DNA of 64,000 bases from assembly GCF_000004195.4 (NCBI RefSeq), contig NC_030677.2:195328372-195392371 (forward strand), in the 5' to 3' direction. This document shows, one piece after another, positions 11,500 through 21,871 of the stretch. The notes beneath the pieces are model-generated. The model was not told the origin of the DNA, did no database searches, and saw only the letters and a program-made list of their open reading frames with translations. The position numbers and the translations under genes are program-made. The first letter of the stretch is position 1. Every line of letters starts with the position of its first letter. Source of the DNA: Xenopus tropicalis (Eukaryota > Chordata > Amphibia > Anura > Pipidae).

Positions 11500-11850
11500 G
11501 AGCATCACTTAAGAGATCTGCCTTGCAGAGCAAGTCCTGAGTTTGATTCCGACACGGACACTATCTGCAAACAGTTTGTATTTTCTGTCCCGTCTGCGTA
11601 GCTTTCCTCCCACCCTCCAAAAACATACAGGAATGTTATCTGGTTCCTAATAAATTTCATAGCAGGCTGTGTAAATATGATAGGGACCTTAGATTGTAAG
11701 CTCCACTGGGACAGGGACTGATGGGAATGGGATAGGGACCTTAGATTGTAAGCTCCACTGGGACAGGGACTGATGCGAATGATGTACAATCTCTGTATAG
11801 CGCTGTGGAAATGTGTCATTACATAAGAAAAATATAATAAATATTCTGCC
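11500..11850 (+). mobile_element. CR1/L2-clade LINE 3' end with internal 52-bp duplication
   Basis: Starts with the CCTTGCAGAGCAAGTCCTGA and GTTTGATTCC block, then TTTCCTCCCACCCTCCAAAAA and ACATACAGG, and ends TGTATAGCGCTGTGG with a TAATAAATATT tail. The segment GATAGGGACCTTAGATTGTA and following bases occurs twice in tandem (11679-11730 and 11731-11782). The 115-residue minus frame across it is spurious. Confidence 0.7.
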
Positions 11851-12040
11851 ACTTTTCATACTTCTAACTGTTGCAGAGTAACAACTGCTTAACCCAGTAC
11901 TATGAGAGAAATATCAGGAAGTGCCATTAATAACAAAAACCTCTCTCAGTCTGCTAAATACAATAACCTATGCATATATGTTAGCCAATGTGGCCACTCC
12001 CACCCGAATCAGCTGCTTATTGGCCTGATTGATATTTCAG

Positions 12041-12064
12041 GATCATCTATCTATCTATCTATCA
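12041..12064 (+). repeat. Tetranucleotide microsatellite (ATCT)n
   Basis: About five perfect ATCT units. Confidence 0.85.
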
Positions 12065-12104
12065 TCATCTTCCTGGCTTCAAAATCCTATTGGTGATGAA
12101 TACA

Positions 12105-12283
12105 TTGGGGGTCATTTATCAACAGTGGGAAAATTTTCTCGTGGGCAGTAACCTATGGCGACCAATCATATTGCTGCATTCATTGTTTTACATGCAGCAG
12201 GCTGAAAAAAGCCAATCACTGATTGGTTGCTATGGGTTACTGCCCACAAGAAAATTTGCCTGGTGTTGATAAATGTGCCCCAA
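12105..12283. mobile_element. Short MITE with 20-bp inverted ends
   Basis: The ends TTGGGGGTCATTTATCAACA and TGTTGATAAATGTGCCCCAA are inverted copies with about two mismatches. Interior GGGCAGTAACCTATGGCGAC and GGGTTACTGCCCACAAG also pair. A half-copy of the right arm lies near 46085-46160. Confidence 0.7.
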
Positions 12284-12309
12284 TTGTGTCTCATATGCAG
12301 ATCACTGCC

Positions 12310-12575
12310 TTGGCCATGGGCGTTTTCAGCCCCTGAGCCACACGAGGTGGCTCCGCCGATGCCGCCCTCCCACTCGCCCCCCGATGCTTACCTTTACAGC
12401 GCCGCAGGGGCAATTGTGCTCTCTACACTAGCAGAGCCGAATTTCCATCTTAAAAACCAGAAATTCGGCTCTTAAAGTTACCAGGAGAGGCTTTTTGCCG
12501 CCCCTGGTAAATTTTTGGCGCTGATGCCTGAGGCGAGTTTCTCAACTCGCCTCATTGTAGCAGCACCCCTGGGTG
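12310..12575. repeat. GC-rich dispersed repeat (CCGCC/GCCTGAGGCGAG)
   Basis: CCGAATTTCCATCTTAAAAA and CCAGAAATTCGGCTC form an internal hairpin. The GCCTGAGGCGAG end pairs loosely with an opposite CCACACGAGGTGGC block. Fragments of the family recur at 30480-30530, 40835-40905 and 45560-45640. It is probably a non-autonomous DNA transposon. Confidence 0.5.
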
Positions 12576-12639
12576 AGTCTGCACTGGCCCCTACTGGGAG
12601 AGTTGGAATAGTCCAATCTGGTCCACTACCTTAATGCAT

Positions 12640-13560
12640 TCAACCTTTAAAGGGCCACTATATTAACAATTCCTACTGAATTGCACCTAGAACAGGAACT
12701 TTCAGGCATAGTTTTTCAAGGTTTTTTTGTACAGACTATAATATTAGGTTATAGCTAAAAATGCTAGGCTCAAAGTATTCCATCATCAGACCTATTAAGC
12801 TGGTCATGTCTTCAAATAGATCCCCTGGGCTGCCAGACCACAGAACTAATAGCTTCTTGCAAAGAGTTTAAACACTATAGAAGGACTATAGGGGTAAATA
12901 GGCAGCCAGCCTATGATAATAGCGGCCTAGGCACGCTTGAAACTACTGAAACTTTAAGGGCCACTATGCTTTTTATTTTGTGTTTCCTCGTGACCACTCT
13001 GTCTTGTGTTTATTATATATTCTTCCCTAATATTTCCATTAGGCAAACATTAGGCCTACATTAGGTGAAAGCTGGTACTACAAGTCACACAGAGATCTCT
13101 AGGCAACAATAACCTTTGCCCTAGGAAGAGCCCAGAGCACTTTCCCAATAAGCTAGGGAGGCTATACAGCACAACGAGGGATACTTACCCTTTTCTAGGT
13201 GCCACTGATGAGTAGGCTGAACACACTCACTGGCAAAATATGACAGAAAGGGGGTTAAATTCCAACAGAAATGGCTTAATAGATTTCAGGAGTTCAGCCT
13301 TAATTCATAAATAAACACGGAGCACAAAACCATTAAAAGGTTGAAATGTGAAATTTATTGACAATTTTTCTTTTTTATTGCAGCAAGCCCTCCCCACTGC
13401 CAGAACAGCTGTGAACATTCCCAAGCACAGACTGCTAATTTCTCTCAGATTCTTTCTCTTCTTTAAACACTTAGAACTCAGGCCATTTGTCTCCCATGTA
13501 AAATCAAAAGCATGGCAAGTATCCAGGGGCATTATGTAAGCACAGTGACGTATGTACGTG
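12640..13560. other. No gene; two direct copies of a TTAAGGGCCACTAT-like word
   Basis: CTTTAAAGGGCCACTATAT near 12645 and ACTTTAAGGGCCACTATGC near 12952 are direct, not inverted, repeats about 308 bp apart. This could be two T2-like termini of which only left ends survive. The remainder is unrecognised. Confidence 0.35.
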
Positions 13561-13566
13561 TCTTAA

Positions 13567-14321
13567 AGGGGAACTCCACCAAAAAGAAACAAAAGAAAAA
13601 TGTCAAAGCAAGCAACTTTCTAATATATCTTAATGACAAATCTCCAGTGGTTTTAAAGTTATTTGTGAATATAATTACTAGAAAGGAGTACCTGTTTGTT
13701 TCTTTTCTGACTTATGCCCTTTTCTAGGTCTGTTAATCTGCTATGCAGTTTCAGAAGTCAGAACAACTTGTGTCTCAACCCTTTCTCCTTGTAGATTGTA
13801 AGCTCTTTTGGGCAGGGCACTCTTCACCTCTTGTATCGGTTATTGATTGCTTTATATGTTAATCTGTATGTTCAATGTATGAAACCCACTTATTGTACAG
13901 CGCTGCGGAATATGTTGGCACTTTATAAATAAATGTTAATAATAATAATAACTATAAACAGCTAGTCAGATACTGCTTAATAATAGCAAATACATTATTA
14001 GATATATGTATAACCATTAAATGACAAGGAAAGGTAGAGTCACTGGGGGGTGGCAATTTTTTGAGGAAAGAAGATGGGAGACAAAGGGTTATTTAGTCGC
14101 AGATACCCTGAGCTGGTATAGTTTCTGCCAAAAGGAGCACCGACCTGGGGTATCAGGTGATTACAATTACTGGGATGGGGGGGGGGGGGGGTAACAATTA
14201 GCACCCCTCAGTGATTGTAACCTTTTTTCTCCTGTTAAAATGTTAAATTAATGTATATTGGAAAATTGCTTAGACTTAAATTTCCTTTTATGCAAAGACA
14301 GTTTTTGGGTGGAGTTTCCCT
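13567..14321 (+). mobile_element. T2-type MITE carrying a nested LINE tail
   Basis: It starts AGGGGAACTCCACC after TTAA (13563-13566) and ends GGGTGGAGTTTCCCT before TTAG, a decayed TTAA. A CR1/L2-like tail (13790-13962) and a poly-G run (14166-14182) lie inside, explaining its size beside the 330-bp relative at 9415-9744. Confidence 0.7.
13790..13962 (+). mobile_element. CR1/L2-clade LINE 3' tail nested in a T2 MITE
   Basis: GTAGATTGTAAGCTCTTTTG leads to TTGTACAGCGCTGCGGAATA and CTTTATAAATAAATG with an (AAT)n tail. The 3' half is nearly the same as 42195-42272. Confidence 0.75.
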
Positions 14322-14445
14322 TTAGCCTCATTCCTGCCAGGGCAGTTCTTAGTGTTAAAGCAAATGGAAAATATCCTGTACGGGGTTTATTACTTATAAT
14401 AAAGGTTCAACCAACCTGATACAAGATGTTTTGTTTATTAAACAG

Positions 14446-14600
14446 TGTCAGACCCAGACTGGCAATCTGTGGATTGTGGCAAATGCCAGAGAGGCTGCTG
14501 TAAGATGCCATAGTCACTCAATATTTATTGGGCTGGTGGGGGGCTGTTTGGGCCTCTGTACTTGCAAAGCCAGGGTCTATTTTAACCTCCATTTCAGACC
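14446..14600 (+). mobile_element. MITE copy, family also at 20195-20370
   Basis: GACTGGCAATCTGTGGATT, GCAAATGCCAGAGAGGCTGC and GGGCTGGTGGGGGGCTGTTT are shared, in reverse complement, with 20195-20370. Ends resemble CCAGACTGG and CAGACCTG inverted repeats. Confidence 0.6.
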
Positions 14601-15106
14601 TGAACAGCAGAAAATTGTGAGAATTTCCAACAATTTTGCACACCCCATAAAAAATCCAGACATAACCCATTTACTCCAGTACTTTGACTACGTCATTTTC
14701 TCAGTGCATAATGTAAGGTGAGCCTTGCTGTCCTTGTTACAGGGCACCATACATGCAGCAGGGGAGGAAGAAAAGACAAAACAAATAAAAGAAGAATGTG
14801 AACCCACCTTGCCTTATCTAATGGATATCTGTTGTTTGTTCAGCAGAAAATATGTTTCAACTTCAAACATAAGTTGCGCCCTAAAGCCGAAAAAACTCAA
14901 CATTCTGCACAATGAGACATTTTTACTGGCCCTCTGTCATCACAGTTCACAAGGTGCATTCCTCTCTCTTGTGCTGTGTTAATAAAATAACCCTTTAAAG
15001 GGGACCTGCCACCCTAAGATATAAGAAAAAAGGGGGGGAAAAAAGCACACAAAACGAATTGCTGGTGTAAAAAAATACCTCCAACCTGTGTGCAGGTGCA
15101 CATACA

Positions 15107-15146
15107 GACCAAACGTTTCAAGAGCTCCATGTTCTCTTTATCAGTG
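15107..15146 (-). ncRNA. Hammerhead-ribozyme-like motif (degenerate)
   Basis: On the minus strand the order is CTGATAAAG, a short stem near GAGC/GCTC, then TTGAAACGTTTGG. This resembles the CUGANGA ... stem II ... GAAA layout of the hammerheads reported in Penelope-like elements. The first core is not intact, so activity is unlikely. Confidence 0.35.
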
Positions 15147-15320
15147 GAAAAAGTACACACAATTCAATAGCGATGCCCAACACCCTTACATACCCATAGG
15201 CACCACCCCCCACCTCCATATTTTTCTTATGCTCATTGCTATAGGCACCTGGCCAGGTGCATCAGGAGGATCTGCACCAGTGAATAACTGACTGAGTTTA
15301 CAAGGAACCGTGAGTATATA

Positions 15321-15662
15321 GGTGGCCATACACGCACCGATATTATCGTACGAAACCTCGTTTCGTACGATAATCGGTGCGTGTATGGTATGTCAGCGAG
15401 CCGACCGATGTCGCAGGAAGCTGCTGAAATCGGTCGGCTCGTCGATCGGCCAGGTTAGAAAATTTTGATCGGGCGCCATAGAAGGCGCCTGACCAAAATT
15501 CTCCCTTCAGAGCTGAATCAGCAGAAGGAGGTAGAAATCCTATTGTTTCTACCTCCTTACCTGCCGATTCAGCCCTGAATGGTGTGTGGCGGATCTGACG
15601 ATGTTTCGTGCGACCGATGGTCGTACGAAACATCGTCGGATCGCCACGTGTATGGCCAGCTT
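15321..15662. mobile_element. Five-hairpin MITE (GGCCATACACG family)
   Basis: Terminal repeats GGTGGCCATACACG and CGTGTATGGCCAGC bound a chain of five separate hairpins: 15331-15383, 15397-15441 (13-bp perfect arms), 15461-15500, 15512-15573 and 15592-15642 (24-bp arms, two mismatches). The same string, in reverse order, is in the copy at 50666-50984. Other members are at 52652-53035, 57011-57281 and 60021-60096. TTA/TAA-like flanks suggest Harbinger-type mobilisation, which is inferred. It is non-coding. Confidence 0.75.
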
Positions 15663-15775
15663 AAGGACTTACTTTGTTTACCCTAAGATATAATTCCAAA
15701 TCCTTTTCTATCATGTTAGTTAAGCAAGATAAACTTTACTTACATTATATAGAGTACTTACATTTGTTTCCTTTA

Positions 15776-15994
15776 GGGCTCTGGCACACGGGGAGATTAG
15801 TCGCCTGCGACAAATCTCCCTTTTCGCGGGTGACTAATCCCACCGGCGAAAATGTCACTGAAATCGTGCCGCCGCGTATGCCATCCCACCGGCAATTTAC
15901 ATTTTCGCCGGTGGGATGGCATTTTGGGGAGATTAGTCGCCCGTGAACAGGGAGATTTGTCGTGGGCGACAAATCTCCCCGTGTGAAAGAGCCC
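15776..15994. mobile_element. PIF/Harbinger-type MITE with TTA target duplication
   Basis: Ends GGGCTCTGGCACACGGGGAG and CTCCCCGTGTGAAAGAGCCC are inverted, flanked by TTA at 15773-15775 and 15995-15997. Interior GATTAGTCGCC and GCGACAAATCTCCC repeats alternate orientation. It interrupts a T2 element; in the sister copy at 40580-40820 the site is empty. Confidence 0.85.
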
Positions 15995-16424
15995 TTAGGT
16001 TTGGAATTCACCAACACAGCAAGCAGGCAGGTGCTATTTTGTGCACAGTGTTATTAAGGCAAGTTTTGTATCATTCAAAAATCTTGCTGATGCCCCAGAA
16101 TGGGGCACCTGATGCCCTTGAGTGTCATCCTGCTATATATTGTTCCATAGACATCTGACCAGTAAACAGGTATTCAGCACAAATCTCACTCTAACTGGCT
16201 TTAAGGCCATGGCACCTTCAGGGAAGGAAGAGGAAATTTTTATTTGACAAGGCTACCTGTAGTAGGCTTTCAACTGGAGAACTTATATTATTATTATTAT
16301 ATATGAGTATTTTGATGTTGGTCTGTTTTCAGGGAAGCTAAGTCATAGGTCAGTGGTAGATACGTCAGTGGAAAAAAGGTTGATCTGCTTCTGGCTATCC
16401 AATTTGTGTGCACACTAGGGTTGC

Positions 16425-16550
16425 CACCTCTCCTGCCTAGGAACTCCGGACAGTGAGGCGGGGTTTGATGTCATGAGGGCGGATCACGCCAATATGGGGC
16501 AGAGCTATGAGATGGTGATCAGCCAATCACCGTGTCACTCTTAGAGAATA
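16425..16550. repeat. Fragment of GGGTTGCCACC MITE family
   Basis: CTAGGGTTGCCACCTCTCCTG and GATGGTGATCAGCCAATCAC match the ends and core of the fuller copy at 60127-60352. The right terminus is absent here. Confidence 0.5.
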
Positions 16551-16559
16551 CAACAATTC

Positions 16560-17362
16560 AATACAACAATATTCATTTTCATTAGGGCAATACAAAGGGA
16601 AACCACAAACGAAGGACGAGCCAGACGACAACATAACGCAAGCACTTTAATATAAGTTTAAATGCAGATTCAAGAAAACATCTATTAATTATACGACAGC
16701 ATTTGCTGGAAATAACTCTTTGATTAATTAAGGAAGAAGCGGTGCAGCTAAGTGATACAAGCAGGCAGCGGGGATGTTAATGGATGCATGAATAGGCACG
16801 ACAAGTTCAATGTCAAGTTCATGGCAGTTTCAACCTTTCTAAGGAAGATTGTATTCCAAGTGCAGCTTCGAGGAAGGTGTCACCTTCTCATTAAAATTAA
16901 CTTGCGGATCTTGTCTCGGTGAGGCTCAGTAGCCTCATTAGCTATTGGCGGATAATGTGCTCCTACTCATTTCAAAAACCAGATAAATGGCTACACAGTA
17001 GAAGGGTGAAGTCAGCATAACTGAACATAAGAAGTAGGCTAGCAGGTCGTCTAGGGGTACAAAACACACATTAATACAACGAAGACCCTTCCACATTTAC
17101 TGCATAAATCACAAACTTACGGCCTCTATCTTCTCTATTTATATCTATTTCTAACCATGAGTTAGAAGGCAACAAAAATGTGGTCGACTTTCTGCCACCT
17201 TCATGATGATGAATGAGTAAGTCTGTACATCTGCATGCTATCATTTCCCATTCTACCAGTACAAAGCTGAACGGTTGTCTCCTGAGAAACTAGAGGGAAA
17301 TCATGGCCTCAGAGGAATACTGGAATGGAGGAAGCTGAGCGTAACATACTTAGTCATTTAGG
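16560..17362. other. Unique sequence; candidate conserved non-coding element
   Basis: No repeat or coding frame is recognised. The stretch 16640-17000 is rich in homeodomain-like AATTA/TAAT words (for example TTGATTAATTAAGG and CCTCATTAGCTATTGG) and lacks decay typical of transposons. A regulatory role is a guess. Confidence 0.2.
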
Positions 17363-17684
17363 CCTCAGAGCATGGGCGTCCACAGAAGGGGGCAAGAGGG
17401 GGCACTTGCCCCCCCCTGGAAAAGTAGCAAAAAAAACCTTACTTTCTGCACTGTCTCCTCAAGCCCGTTTTTGCTGTGCTCCGATTGGATCTTTCTTCTT
17501 GTGGATTCTCCAATCAGAGCACGGCTTCCTTGACAGACAGTAAAATTGACCAATCAGAGCACAGATGCACACAGGGATCGGGAGATTTTGCAAACTGGAA
17601 ACAAATGAAGACTGAAAAGAAGAATCTGCAGCTGTAACTTTACCTGAGAACCAACTCTCAACTTTTGCTGCAGATTTCATCCCA

Positions 17685-19119
17685 CAGGCACTATACACAG
17701 GTACTATACACAGGCACTATACACAGGTACTATACACAGGTACTATACACAGGCACTATACACAGGTACTATACACAGGTACTATACACAGGTACTATAC
17801 ACAGGCACTATACCCAGGTACTATACCCAGGCACTATACCCAGGCACTATACCCAGGTACTATACCCAGGCACTATACCCAGGCACTATACCCAGGCACT
17901 ATACGCAGGCACTATACCCAGGCACTATACCCAGGCACTATACGCAGGCACTATACCCAGGCACTATATGCAGGCACTATACGCAGGCACTATACGCAGG
18001 TACTATACGCAGGTACTATACACAGGCACTATACACAGGCACTATACCCAGGTACTATACCCAGGTACTATACCCAGGCACTATACCCAGGCACTATACC
18101 CAGGTACTATACACAGGCACTATACACAGGTACTATACCCAGGTACTATACACAGGCACTATAAACAGGTACTATACCCAGGTACTATACACAGGCACTA
18201 TACCCAGGTACTATACCCAGGTACTATACCCAGGTACTATACCCAGGTACTATACACAGGCACTATACCCAGGTACTATACCCAGGTACTATACCCAGGT
18301 ACTATACCCAGGTACTATACCCAGGTACTATACACAGGCACTATACACAGGTACTATACCCAGGTACTATACACAGGCACTATACCCAGATACTATACCC
18401 AGGTACTATACCCAGGTACTATACCCAGGTACTATACCCAGGTACTATACACAGGCACTATACACAGGTACTATACCCAGGTACTATACACAGGCACTAT
18501 AAACAGGTACTATACCCAGGTACTATACACAGGCACTATACCCAGGTACTATACCCAGGTACTATACCCAGGTACTATACCCAGGTACTATACCCAGGTA
18601 CTATACACAGGCACTATACACAGGTACTATACCCAGGTACTATACCCAGGTACTATACCCAGGTACTATACCCAGGTACTATACCCAGGTACTATACACA
18701 GGCACTATACACAGGTACTATACCCAGGTACTATACACAGGCACTATAAACAGGTACTATACCCAGGTACTATACACAGGCACTATACCCAGGTACTATA
18801 CCCAGGTACTATACCCAGGTACTATACCCAGGTACTATACACAGGCACTATACACAGGTACTATACCCAGGTACTATACCCAGGTACTATACCCAGGTAC
18901 TATACCCAGGTACTATACCCAGGTACTATACACAGGCACTATACACAGGTACTATACCCAGGTACTATACACAGGCACTATAAACAGGTACTATACCCAG
19001 GTACTATACACAGGCACTATACCCAGGTACTATACCCAGGTACTATACCCAGGTACTATACCCAGGTACTATACACAGGCACTATACACAGGTACTATAC
19101 CCAGGTACTATACACAGGC
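17685..19119 (+). repeat. 13-bp minisatellite, about 110 copies, with higher-order structure
   Basis: The unit is GGTACTATACACA with variants GGCAC for GGTAC and CCC, CGC or AAC for the CAC trinucleotide. The 5' third is mixed; the 3' two-thirds repeats in longer blocks. The rare variant ATAAACAGG recurs at 18161, 18499, 18746 and 18980, spacings of 338, 247 and 234 bp, all exact multiples of 13. The unit has no stop in any plus frame, so a 538-codon frame runs through it by accident. Confidence 0.95.
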
Positions 19120-19139
19120 CTCTGTTCTGTCTCTATACA

Positions 19140-19395
19140 GATTTCAAATGGGGGCCAAAAATATTGCTCTGTGAGGCTACAATTTTATTATTATTATAAT
19201 TTTGTATTACTTATTTTTCCAAGTAGGCCCCTTAACTATTCATATTCCTATCTCTTGTTTAAACCACTACCTGGTTGCTAGGGTAAATAAGACCCTAGCA
19301 ACCAGATAGCTGCTGAAATACCAAATGGAGAGCTGCTGAACAAAAAGCTAAATAACTGAAAAACCATTAAAAATAAAAGTGAATTTGAATGCGAA
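19140..19395 (+). mobile_element. T2-type MITE fragment (TTTCAAATGGGG / CCCTAGCAACCAGATAGCTG family)
   Basis: TTTCAAATGGGGGCCAAAAA, GGTTGCTAGGGTAAATAAGA and CCCTAGCAACCAGATAGCTG belong to the family whose near-complete copy is 37388-39011. Other fragments are at 33830-34018, 43205-43520 and 57945-58175, all inverted. Termini are missing here. Confidence 0.65.
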
Positions 19396-19643
19396 CTAGC
19401 CCTGATCACAAACACAAATGTTTGCAGATCCCCTCACAGAAATGCGCGTATAAATACTTTAACATACTAAACATTTTAGGGTAAAAACAAAAAAGCCCCC
19501 CCCGCACTTTTGTACAGTATCCCTGGGAGTCAGTGGGAACGGCAAGAGGTAGTTGGGAGGTTAACTTTATACGCCAGCAGCGAATCCACTAAGTGTCACA
19601 TTAGCTGTAGGTCAGTCTGTGTATGGGCCATCTTTAGCCTCCC

Positions 19644-19672
19644 CTAGTATCATCCTGCAAAAAAAATATATA

Positions 19673-19727
<55 letters not shown>

Positions 19728-19747
19728 CTGTTGCAGGATGATACTAG
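19644..19747. repeat. 17-bp perfect inverted repeat around a TA microsatellite
   Basis: CTAGTATCATCCTGCAA (19644-19660) and TTGCAGGATGATACTAG (19731-19747) are exact inverse copies enclosing a (TA)n tract. It may be a small foldback element or the subterminal repeat of the host hAT element. Confidence 0.8.
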
Positions 19748-19799
19748 CTTACTTGCCCCCCCTTGGAAAATTTTCTGCGGACGCCCATGCCTCAGAGTG

Positions 19800-20190
19800 A
19801 GACCTCTCACAGACCCACCTCAGTAAGGTCTTATTTTGTAAGGAGTCATTGGCTTTACTAATAGAGATGGATAGTGGGAGGTCCCCTGTTATCCTATATC
19901 AAGGATTTTTTATCATCCTCCCCTGGTTAGGGTCACATTAAGCAGTACATTCTTTCCTTCTTAGCTCTGAGGAAGTTATTTTCAATATTTTTGAGTTCAA
20001 GCCCCTGTTTGAAGTGGTAAGCTTCCCCTTAATGCATAGATGTACAAAAACATTGCTCTGTTTCATATTAAGCCACAGCTCCAGAAATATCTAGCAGAGC
20101 AAATAAACGTTTGTGCCAAATCTCAACCTAATTGACCTTCAGGCAGGGCTCACAGGAGTATGCAGGAAAGCAAATAGGCATTCTCTCCAA
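19800..20190. other. No feature recognised
   Basis: Mixed sequence between two MITEs with no repeat or gene signature. Confidence 0.4.
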
Positions 20191-20194
20191 ATCT

Positions 20195-20370
20195 CAACCT
20201 GACAAGCATTTGGGCTGGACCAGGTCTGCACTGGGGTTTGGGCCCTGGCATTTCAAGTACACAGAGGCCCAAACAGCCCCCCACCAGCCCAATATAGTGA
20301 CTGTCTGTCGCATCTTACAGCAGCCCCTCTGGCATTTGTCAAATTCCACAAATTGCCAGTCCAGGCCTTC
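20195..20370 (-). mobile_element. MITE copy, family of 14446-14600
   Basis: Ends CAGGTCTGCACTGGG and CCAGTCCAGGCCT are imperfect inverted repeats. AACAGCCCCCCACCAGCCCA and CCTCTGGCATTTG pair with the plus-strand copy. The overlapping 86- and 96-residue frames are spurious. Confidence 0.6.
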
Positions 20371-20617
20371 ACTGGGCCACCACAACACTGCTCCAGGCTT
20401 TCCTAGGCAGCTAGTTGCATAATTGGGGAACAACTGGCCTGAGAGGACAAGCACTTAGATTAATACCTTTACTCTACTCTAGAACAATAATGGAGGCCTA
20501 AACTTTAGCCACTTTCCTACAAGGATTCTTCCATTCAGTTGCACAATTCGGAATTGCCCTGCTAAACTAGGACTGTTAGTAGGTATGTTAAGCCAAATTT
20601 AAAACCTCCAATAGACA

Positions 20618-20822
20618 CAGGGCCATTTTAATTAATGGGCACAAGGGGCATTTGCCCAGGACCCACCAGCAAACCTTTTATATGGGATAACTTTTGGGCA
20701 GAAGCCTCATTTTAATTAACTGGAAGAGGTCTACAGTATGGTTATTTGACTTTTTTGTTTTCTTGTAGCATCACCATTTTGTCATTTTTCACCCAGGGCT
20801 GTTGTGCCTTAAAGCGGCCCTG
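20618..20822. mobile_element. hAT-type MITE (CAGGGCC...GGCCCTG)
   Basis: Ends CAGGGCCATTTTAA and TTAAAGCGGCCCTG are inverted. Flanking 8-mers AATAGACA and AACATACA agree at six of eight positions, consistent with a decayed hAT duplication. Confidence 0.6.
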
Positions 20823-21740
20823 AACATACAGGTAGATAAATAACACTATAGTTGATATCCTTTACCAGCTAGCATATTCCCAGTTAATAACTGTTCATAG
20901 CAAATGCCAAATTAATCAACGCACTTGAATTGCACAAACAAAGGTCACATTTTTTTGTGAGGGGCATTTTACAATTGTCGGTTCTTGGGTTCACATTTCT
21001 TTAATAAACATTATATTTTGTGAGACTCTTGTGAATGCTATTTCCATAAGCCACAATGTCTCCCAAGTTACATTTGTTTGCAATGAAAAATGATGCCAAT
21101 TTAAATATGCAATTAAAGTGTTATTCTAAGCTGATTAGCACCCATACATTTTGCAAGATTGGCTTGGCTCCATATACCGCTAAATCGCAGGGCGAAATGT
21201 AGTGTCTTCGCCAGACGTATTGTACTCTACCACTAGCAAAATATAAGTTCCACCTTAAACATACCATTTAAATCTCAAAAACATTTATTATCCTATATTT
21301 GGCGAAGAGTCCTAATCAAATAATAGCAGCGCTCCTTCTGGCTGGCAGCCCGGAACAGCACAGCTGACTGTCAGCTTTCATAAATCAGTCAGCATTTAAA
21401 CCAAAGTGGTGCATTAACAGTTATGCCAATAATGACTTCTGTTGTAGACTTTGCAAATACATTAATTAAAATGCTGTACGCTTAGCGAGTCGATGAAGTT
21501 AACACACTTATTCTCACATTCAAAAGAAAAAAATTAGAATAAATAACAAGCACTTTAATTGTAGCGTTTATGTATTTTGTTTAGGTTAGATTCTGGAGAC
21601 TAATTAGAAAACTACAGCATGAGGTTCATTAAATGCTTCACTTGCTTGGATCCCTACAAAACAAATTTAATTTTTTTTTTTGCTTAAAGCATCCGCATAT
21701 ACTCAGGCTTAAAGGGAAAGTATCAGTGGAAAATAAAGTG
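20823..21740. other. Unique sequence; candidate conserved element at 21380-21640
   Basis: No terminal repeat, tandem array or coding frame is recognised. The stretch 21380-21640 contains AT-rich homeodomain-like words (CATTAATTAAAATG, GACTAATTAGAAAAC). Function is unknown. Confidence 0.2.
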
Positions 21741-21811
21741 TTCTCCAGAATGCTCGGGACCAAAGGTGTTCTGTATAAAGGGTCTTTCTGTAACTTGGAT
21801 CTCCATACTTT

Positions 21812-21871
21812 GGGTTTAATTAATGTTTAAATGACTTCTTAGTAGAAGTCATTTAAACATTAATTAAACCC
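21812..21871. repeat. Perfect palindrome, 28-bp arms, 4-nt loop
   Basis: Arm 21812-21839 (GGGTTTAATTAATG...) is the exact reverse complement of 21844-21871, around TAGT. It arose within the TA-flanked MITE. A second such structure is at 55675-55742. Confidence 0.9.

Larger units (their letters stand above)
15024..15679 (-). mobile_element. Retroposon-like insertion with 13-bp target duplication
   Basis: The word ACCCTAAGATATA occurs exactly at 15011-15023 and 15680-15692 on either side of this block. The sister T2 element at 40580-40820 has a single related copy. The inserted DNA includes a hammerhead-like motif on the minus strand (15107-15146) and a later MITE (15321-15662). A 13-bp duplication fits a target-primed retroposon. 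A Penelope-like origin is inferred from the motif only. Confidence 0.6.
14999..16158 (+). mobile_element. T2-type MITE interrupted by two later insertion events
   Basis: The left end AGGGGACCTGCCACCCTAAG follows TTAA (14995-14998). The body resumes at 15693 (ATTCCAAATCCTTTTCTATC) after an insertion, is broken again at 15773-15997 by a Harbinger element, and resumes as GGTTTGGAATTCACCAACAC to about 16158. The uninterrupted sister on the minus strand at 40580-40820 shows all three blocks joined in the same order, which proves the nesting. The right terminus is not clear. Confidence 0.75.
17371..19789. mobile_element. hAT-type non-autonomous element filled with a 13-bp minisatellite
   Basis: Ends CATGGGCGTCCACAGAAGGG and GCGGACGCCCATG are inverted. 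The 8-bp word CCTCAGAG occurs perfectly at 17363-17370 and 19790-19797, the hAT-type duplication. The G-rich subterminal segment GGGGGCACTTGCCCCCCCC is mirrored by CTTGCCCCCCCTTGG near the right end. The interior holds the 13-bp array (17685-19119), a T2-type fragment (19140-19395) and a small inverted repeat around a TA microsatellite (19644-19747). No transposase is present. Confidence 0.85.

Noticed and set aside
11530..11560. tRNA B-box-like word (GTTTGATTCC)
   Set aside because: It belongs to the CR1/L2-type 3' end; no A box or cloverleaf is found.
11505..11852. 115-codon minus-strand frame
   Set aside because: It is the antisense of a LINE 3' end including its tandem duplication.
17665..19281. 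538-codon open frame of YTQVLY-like repeats
   Set aside because: It is a by-product of a 13-bp minisatellite whose unit contains no stop codon in any plus frame. The 13-residue protein period simply equals three DNA units.
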